11,648 nucleotides of DNA from Dongia_A sp044226685 (GTDB taxonomy: Bacteria > Pseudomonadota > Alphaproteobacteria > Dongiales > Dongiaceae): positions 1 to 11,648 of the forward strand of contig JBGAGP010000147.1 of the NCBI GenBank assembly GCA_044226685.1, written 5' to 3'. The notes under the pieces are model-generated. The model was not told the DNA's origin and did no database searches. It saw nothing but the letters and a program-made list of their open reading frames with translations. The position numbers and the translations under genes were made by a program. Shown piece by piece: positions 6,953 to 11,648 of the stretch (its first letter is position 1; every line of letters begins with the position of its first letter).

Positions 6953-7380
6953 TGCGGCTGCTCCCACTGCTCGCAGTCAGCGGCCTGATATCGGCCTGCG
7001 TTCCGCCCGAGCACGCGGCCGAGCGCGTTGCAATCGAGACCGAGATACGCTTCGTTGATTCCGCTGGTCGGCCCCTTGTCAACGAGCCCGTCTATCTGAT
7101 CGAAACATTGCCTTTCGAGCACTATATCACACAGGTGCTCCACACGGATGCCGACGGTTGGGTCCGTCTCAACGACACCTATTGCGCTCCAATCGCCGTG
7201 ATGGCCGATGGCGGAGAAATTGGTCTCTTCCGCGATACCAGAAGCGACCAGACCGTTGTCGTCAATGCCGGCCGCCAACCGCGCGTCCGGTCGATATATG
7301 GCGACCCCATCGCAGGATACACGACGCTGCGCAAATCTGCGTCTTATCTGGACTGCAAACCGCCGACCGGACCAATCTAG
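6949..7380 (+). CDS. Small lipoprotein of unknown function coupled to marR
   Basis: 143 residues from the ATG at 6949, which overlaps the marR stop as ATGA; a second ATG at 6952 is equally usable. GGAG at 6940-6943 serves either. The start M-M-R-L-L-P-L-L-A-V-S-G-L-I-S-A-C is a lipoprotein signal with lipobox I-S-A-C and C17 as the lipid-bearing residue. The mature part has V-D-S-A-G-R-P-L-V-N-E-P-V-Y (about 37-50) and a later D-A-D-G-W-V-R-L, the pattern of a beta-sandwich carboxypeptidase-regulatory-like domain. Two further cysteines (DTYC and YLDC) could form a disulfide. Base use is visibly less GC-rich than in its neighbours, a hint of separate origin. No family is recognised. Its stop shares CTAG with the convergent gene. 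Confidence 0.72.
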   Translation: MMRLLPLLAVSGLISACVPPEHAAERVAIETEIRFVDSAGRPLVNEPVYLIETLPFEHYITQVLHTDADGWVRLNDTYCAPIAVMADGGEIGLFRDTRSDQTVVVNAGRQPRVRSIYGDPIAGYTTLRKSASYLDCKPPTGPI

Positions 7381-8336
7381 CCCAGCAATTCCTGCAAGGT
7401 CGGGATCAGAGGGATGTCCGCGGGCGGCATCGGATAGTCCTTGAGCTTCGCCGGGCGGACCCAGGCCAGCAGCTGGCCTTCCTTCGGCTCGACCTGGCCT
7501 TCCCAGCGGCGGCAGACATAGAGCGGCATCAAGAGGTGGAACTTCTCGTAGGCGTGCGAGGCGAAGGTGAGCGGCGCCAGGCAGGCCTGCTTCACGTCGA
7601 TGGCGAGCTCTTCCTTGAGCTCGCGGATCAGCGCCTCTTCCGGGCTCTCGCCGTCATTGATCTTGCCGCCGGGGAATTCCCACAGGCCCGCCATCGGCTT
7701 GCCCTCGGGGCGCTGGGCGAGCAGCACGCGGCCATCATAGTCGATGAGCGCCACGGCGACGACGGTGAGGATCGGGCGCAGCCCCGCGGTCGGCACGTTC
7801 CAGCGCGCGCGCTTCAGCCGCCGCATGATCAGCTGCAGCGGATAGCCGCGCGCCGGAGCCTCGTCCTCGCGCACGTCCCAGGCGATGAAGCCGGCCTTGG
7901 CCAGCACCCGGTGCGAGGCCTTGTTGACCGGCACCGCGCCGGCTTCCAGTTCCGCCATGCCGAGGTCGTTGAAGGCGTAATCGACCACGCGCTGCACCGC
8001 CTCGCTGGCGTAGCCCTGGCCCCAGTATTTGCGGCCGACCCAGTAGCCGATCTCGCCATTGACCGACCCCATCTCGCGATGCAGGCCGACACAGCCGATG
8101 AGCCGGCGCTCGCCCCGCAGCAGCACCGCGAAGACCTTGGAGCCGTTCTCCGGCGCCTCGGCCTGGGCGGCGATGAACTCGTCGGCCATCTGCACGGTAT
8201 AGGGGTGCGGGATATGCGAGGTGTAGCGCGCCACCTCCCAGTCGTTCACCAGGGGCGCGATGTCGACCGCGTCCTCGGGCGCGAGGGCGCGCAGCACCAG
8301 GCGGTCGGTGACCAGCTCAGGAACGGTAGTCGGCAT
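7377..8336 (-). CDS. GNAT acetyltransferase – Nudix (MutT-type) fusion protein
   Basis: 319 residues in two domains. Residues about 8-170 form a RimJ/RimL-like GNAT domain: L-V-T-D-R-L-V-L-R at the start, G-Y-W-V with the acetyl-CoA loop R-K-Y-W-G-Q-G-Y-A-S (102-111), and N138-K-A-S-H-R-V-L-A-K-A-G-F. Residues about 188-315 are a Nudix hydrolase. The Nudix box runs from G224 to I246 with E230, R238, E239, E242 and E243 all present; only the Gly before the last hydrophobic residue is Ala. L-W-E-F-P-G-G-K is typical of MutT enzymes that remove oxidised nucleotides such as 8-oxo-dGTP. The acetyl acceptor is unknown. It overlaps argJ by 20 nt, so it is translated from the same mRNA. Similar fusions occur in other alphaproteobacteria to my knowledge. 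Confidence 0.88.
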   Translation of the reverse strand: MPTTVPELVTDRLVLRALAPEDAVDIAPLVNDWEVARYTSHIPHPYTVQMADEFIAAQAEAPENGSKVFAVLLRGERRLIGCVGLHREMGSVNGEIGYWVGRKYWGQGYASEAVQRVVDYAFNDLGMAELEAGAVPVNKASHRVLAKAGFIAWDVREDEAPARGYPLQLIMRRLKRARWNVPTAGLRPILTVVAVALIDYDGRVLLAQRPEGKPMAGLWEFPGGKINDGESPEEALIRELKEELAIDVKQACLAPLTFASHAYEKFHLLMPLYVCRRWEGQVEPKEGQLLAWVRPAKLKDYPMPPADIPLIPTLQELLG

Positions 8337-9552
8337 TGATCTCGATATAGCGATGGGTCAGGTCGCAGGTCCAGACCCGCGCCGCACCCTTGCCCACGCC
8401 GACATCGACGGCGATGCGGATGTCCTGGCCCTTGATATGGGCGGCGACCGGCGTCTCGTCGTAATCCGGCACGCGCTGGCCCTTCCTGGTGATGGTGACG
8501 CCGCCGATGGCGATGGAGAGCCTGTCGCGATCGGCCTTCTCGCCCGACTTGCCCACCGCCATGACGATGCGGCCCCAATTGGCGTCCTCGCCGGCGATCG
8601 CCGTCTTTACCAGCGGCGAGTTGGCGATGGAAAGGCCGATCTTCCGCGCGGCGCGCGCGGTGGCGGCCCCCGTCACGTCGATCGTCACCAGCTTCTGCGC
8701 GCCTTCGCCATCCTTCACCACCTGGATGGCGAGGTCGGCCAGCAGATCCTCCAGCGCCTTGCGGAACGCCTTCAGCACCTTGTCGCCGGCCGATTTGGGC
8801 TTCGGATGCTTCGCCGCCTGGCCGGTCGCCGCCAGCAGCAGCGTGTCGCTGGTCGAGGTGTCGCCGTCGACGGTGATGGCATTGAACGACCGGTCGGCGC
8901 CGCGCTCCAGCAGTTCCTGCAGGACCGGCGCCGGGATCTTCGCATCGGTGGCGACGAAGGCCAGCATGGTGGCCATGTCCGGCGCGATCATGCCCGATCC
9001 CTTGGCGATGCCGTTGATGGTGACCGTGGCGTCGCCGATCTTCGCACTGCGGGTCGCGAGCTTCGGGAAGGTGTCCGTGGTCATGATCGCCGCGGCCGCG
9101 TCGGCCCAGGCATCGCCCTTCAGGTCCTTGATGATCGCCGGCAAATTGCCGGTGATCCTGTCATCGGCCATCGGCTCGCCGATGACGCCGGTGGAGGCCA
9201 GGAAGATCTCGCTTGGCTTGCATTTCAGCGCTGCTGTCGTCGCCTTCACGCAGCGCTCGACCGAGGCGATGCCGGCCTTGCCGGTGAAGGCGTTGGAATT
9301 GCCGGAATTGACCAGGATCGCCCGCGCCTTGCCGCCCTTCAGGTGCTTGCGGCAGAGGTCGACCGGCGCCGAGCGGGTCAGCGACTTCGTCAGCACGCCG
9401 GCGATGGTGGTGCCGGGCGCCAGCTCCATCAGCATGACGTCGGTGCGGTTCTTGTAGCGGACGTTGCACTCCCGCGCGGCGAGCCGCACGCCGGCGATGG
9501 CCGGTAGTTGCGGGCTCTTCGCCGGCGCCAAGGGCGATACCGGATGCGACAT
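8317..9552 (-). CDS. argJ: Bifunctional ornithine acetyltransferase / N-acetylglutamate synthase
   Basis: 411 residues, the usual ArgJ length. The enzyme moves the acetyl group from N-acetylornithine to glutamate, recycling it in arginine synthesis; bifunctional versions also use acetyl-CoA. The self-cleavage site is K-G-S-G-M-I-A-P-D-M-A-T-M-L (184-197). Thr195 would be the nucleophile and new N-terminus of the beta chain, with the cut after Ala194. The oxyanion region S-T-G-V-I-G (120-125) and the conserved ending E-I-N-A-D-Y-R-S are present. The ATG at 9552 has GGGGGAAGAGAAGG upstream. It lies 53 nt after the parvulin gene and overlaps the GNAT–Nudix gene, so it is the middle gene of a three-gene operon. 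No arginine-operator-like site was seen. Confidence 0.96.
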   Translation of the reverse strand: MSHPVSPLAPAKSPQLPAIAGVRLAARECNVRYKNRTDVMLMELAPGTTIAGVLTKSLTRSAPVDLCRKHLKGGKARAILVNSGNSNAFTGKAGIASVERCVKATTAALKCKPSEIFLASTGVIGEPMADDRITGNLPAIIKDLKGDAWADAAAAIMTTDTFPKLATRSAKIGDATVTINGIAKGSGMIAPDMATMLAFVATDAKIPAPVLQELLERGADRSFNAITVDGDTSTSDTLLLAATGQAAKHPKPKSAGDKVLKAFRKALEDLLADLAIQVVKDGEGAQKLVTIDVTGAATARAARKIGLSIANSPLVKTAIAGEDANWGRIVMAVGKSGEKADRDRLSIAIGGVTITRKGQRVPDYDETPVAAHIKGQDIRIAVDVGVGKGAARVWTCDLTHRYIEINADYRS

Positions 9553-9605
9553 GGGCCTTCTCTTCCCCCGATCAGATCAAGTCCAACGAAACGGCTTGAA
9601 GCGGC

Positions 9606-10514
9606 CTACTGGGCCTGGTCCTCCGGCAGCGGCTTGCCGTCGGGACCCAGCACTTCGACCTTGGCGTCCTTGCGCAAGGACGCCACCAGGGCCTGCACCG
9701 TCTCCTCCGCCAGCTCGGCGCGGATCTGCTCGCGCTGGCTTTCCAGGGTCGGCGCCGGCTGGGTGCGGCGCTCTTCCAGCTTGATGATGTGGAAGCCGAA
9801 CTGGCTCTTCACCGGCGCCTTGCTGATGTCGCCCGGCTGCATGGCGAAGGCAGCGTCGGCGAATTCCTTGACCATGACGTTCTTGGCAAACCAGCCGAGC
9901 TCGCCGCCATTGGCGCCGCTGCCCTTGTCGGTCGACTTCTCCTTGGCCACGGCCGCGAAATCGGCGCCGCCATTGAGCTGCTCGATGATCGCCTTGGCCT
10001 CGTCCTCGGTCGCCACCAGGATATGCGCGGCGCGGACTTCCTCCGGCGGCGGATTCTCCTTCAGCTTCTGGTCATAGCGCGACTTGACCGCCGCATCGGT
10101 GATCTGCTGGTCGAGATAGCGGGTGATGTAGACCTGGCGGATCGCCTGGCTCTCGGCCTCGGCGACGATCTTCTTCACCTCGGGGTCCTCGGCCAGGTTG
10201 TCGGCGCGGCCCTTCTCGGCCAGCAGTTCCAGGCCGATATAGCGCTTCACCAGCAGCGGGAAGACCTGGTCGATCTGCGCCCGCACCTGTTCCGGCAGGT
10301 CGGTCGCGGAATCGATCACCTGCTGGCGGGTGACATCGACGCCATTGATGCGCGCGACCACCTGGTTCGGATCGGCCTGGGTCTGGGTGACGCCCGGCTG
10401 CGCGGCTTCCGGCTGGGCCGGGGCCTGGGTTTCCTGGGCAAAAGCGGCTCCGGCGAGGGTCGCGGCGAAGGCGGCCCCGGCGAGCAGGGCGGCGCGCAAT
10501 CTGGCTTTCGGCAT
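9606..10514 (-). CDS. Exported parvulin-type peptidyl-prolyl isomerase / chaperone
   Basis: 302 residues. A Sec signal peptide with a basic start and an alanine-rich core ends A-G-A-A-F-A, with cleavage likely before Q27. A Pro/Gln-rich linker follows to about 50, then a SurA/PrsA-like N-terminal helical region (about 51-150). The rotamase domain covers about 160-250 and shows A-A-H-I-L-V (162-167), G-G-E-L-G-W-F (203-209) and F-G-F-H-I-I-K-L-E (239-247). It would act in the periplasm on newly exported outer-membrane and secreted proteins, which fits its divergent neighbour secA. The C-terminal tail is helical, then Pro-rich and ends PEDQAQ. The ribosome site is weak: AGGA lies 13 nt before the ATG. 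It is the first gene of the operon with argJ and the GNAT–Nudix gene. Confidence 0.92.
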   Translation of the reverse strand: MPKARLRAALLAGAAFAATLAGAAFAQETQAPAQPEAAQPGVTQTQADPNQVVARINGVDVTRQQVIDSATDLPEQVRAQIDQVFPLLVKRYIGLELLAEKGRADNLAEDPEVKKIVAEAESQAIRQVYITRYLDQQITDAAVKSRYDQKLKENPPPEEVRAAHILVATEDEAKAIIEQLNGGADFAAVAKEKSTDKGSGANGGELGWFAKNVMVKEFADAAFAMQPGDISKAPVKSQFGFHIIKLEERRTQPAPTLESQREQIRAELAEETVQALVASLRKDAKVEVLGPDGKPLPEDQAQ

Positions 10515-10603
10515 GGGTGCGGGTATTTCCTAAAATCACGAGGGCGAGAGGGGGCCGGCACGCCCTGGCCTGTTCCTGGCTGCGGGCCCCGCGAAAGGCC
10601 GGC

Positions 10604-10632
10604 ATCATGCCCAACAAGCCCCCGTACCACAA
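10604..10632 (-). promoter_or_regulatory. Candidate promoter for the parvulin-argJ operon
   Basis: On the minus strand TTGTGG (10632-10627), 17-bp spacer, CATGAT (10609-10604). Both boxes are only partial matches. It would give a leader of about 80 nt and lies just downstream of a terminator-like hairpin on the same strand. Confidence 0.3.
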
Positions 10633-10634
10633 GG

Positions 10635-10667
10635 AAAAACCCCGTGATCCGCGGCTACGCAGCGGGG
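10635..10667 (-). terminator. Rho-independent terminator-like hairpin on the parvulin strand
   Basis: On the minus strand CCCCG (10667-10663) pairs with CGGGG (10644-10640). Inside, CTGCG pairs with CGCGG (one G-T wobble) around a TAGC loop, with a 4-nt ATCA bulge on the 3' side. Five T residues (10639-10635) follow directly. It would stop leftward transcription coming from the secA promoter side before it reaches the parvulin operon, or act as an attenuator if that operon starts further upstream. Confidence 0.55.
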
Positions 10668-10689
10668 CTCCGGCAGGGCCCCAGTCAAG

Positions 10690-10718
10690 TTGACTTCCAG
10701 GCCCCCGGCACCTATCTG
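10690..10718 (+). promoter_or_regulatory. Candidate secA promoter with a palindromic -35
   Basis: TTGACT (10690-10695), 17-bp spacer, TATCTG (10713-10718); the -10 is weak. The -35 is half of the perfect palindrome AGTCAA-G-TTGACT (10683-10695), which could be an operator or give back-to-back -35 boxes. No good -10 is seen for the leftward direction. Initiation near 10725 would leave a leader of about 35 nt. Confidence 0.4.
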
Positions 10719-10759
10719 TTGCGGGCAAAACGACGTGCCGCATCCTTCCCGAGGTTTTC

Positions 10760-11648
<889 letters not shown>

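Noticed and set aside
7158..9507. Long plus-strand frames of about 393 and 415 codons
   Set aside because: They are antisense to the GNAT–Nudix gene and argJ, with low-complexity His/Arg/Asp-rich translations and no motifs.

Overview
The window is high-GC DNA (roughly two thirds G+C by eye) with alphaproteobacterial character, most likely Rhodospirillales or a relative. Three things point this way: the divergent layout secA / parvulin isomerase–argJ–MutT, the PAS_5-like protein, and an intergenic palindrome built on CCCGGG..TTGA..CCCGGG that is familiar from alphaproteobacterial genomes. The assignment is inference; there is no rRNA or other marker gene. No tRNA, CRISPR array, transposase, integrase or phage gene was seen.

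Layout. Positions 1-138 (-): the first 46 codons of an exported Tat/lipoprotein-type protein. 273-971 (-): aquaporin Z. 972-1302: a leader region with a possible 22-aa ORF upstream of aqpZ and a candidate promoter plus hairpin upstream of the next gene. 1303-3823 (+): a tight set of three genes, namely a small ACT-like protein, a P-loop kinase-like ATPase and peptide chain release factor 3 (prfC). 3936-4496 (+): a degenerate CheY-like receiver protein, meeting tail to tail a PAS_5-like protein (4493-5095, -). 5138-6279 (-): doxX and a glutathione S-transferase in one operon, divergent from a MarR regulator (6512-6952, +) that is translationally coupled to a small lipoprotein (6949-7380, +). 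7377-10514 (-): a GNAT–Nudix fusion, argJ and an exported parvulin isomerase, reading away from secA (10760 to the window end, +, truncated).

The clearest self-contained unit is marR / doxX-gst. The intergenic region holds three copies of ATGC-N4-GCAT. One lies at the predicted start of doxX transcription, one exactly between its -35 and -10 boxes, and one on the marR side. This looks like a MarR-repressed redox or electrophile stress response: a DoxX membrane protein, a Cys-type GST and perhaps the attached lipoprotein of unknown function.

The secA side is a normal export and arginine block. SecA drives preproteins across the membrane, the periplasmic parvulin helps them fold, and ArgJ and the GNAT–Nudix protein share the parvulin's transcript. 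Most of the window is ordinary housekeeping DNA. The parts that deserve attention are the MarR operators, the GNAT–Nudix fusion, the degenerate receiver, two convergent gene pairs whose stop codons share one CTAG, and several strong intergenic hairpins. I see no convincing novel multi-gene system such as a defence island or biosynthetic cluster.
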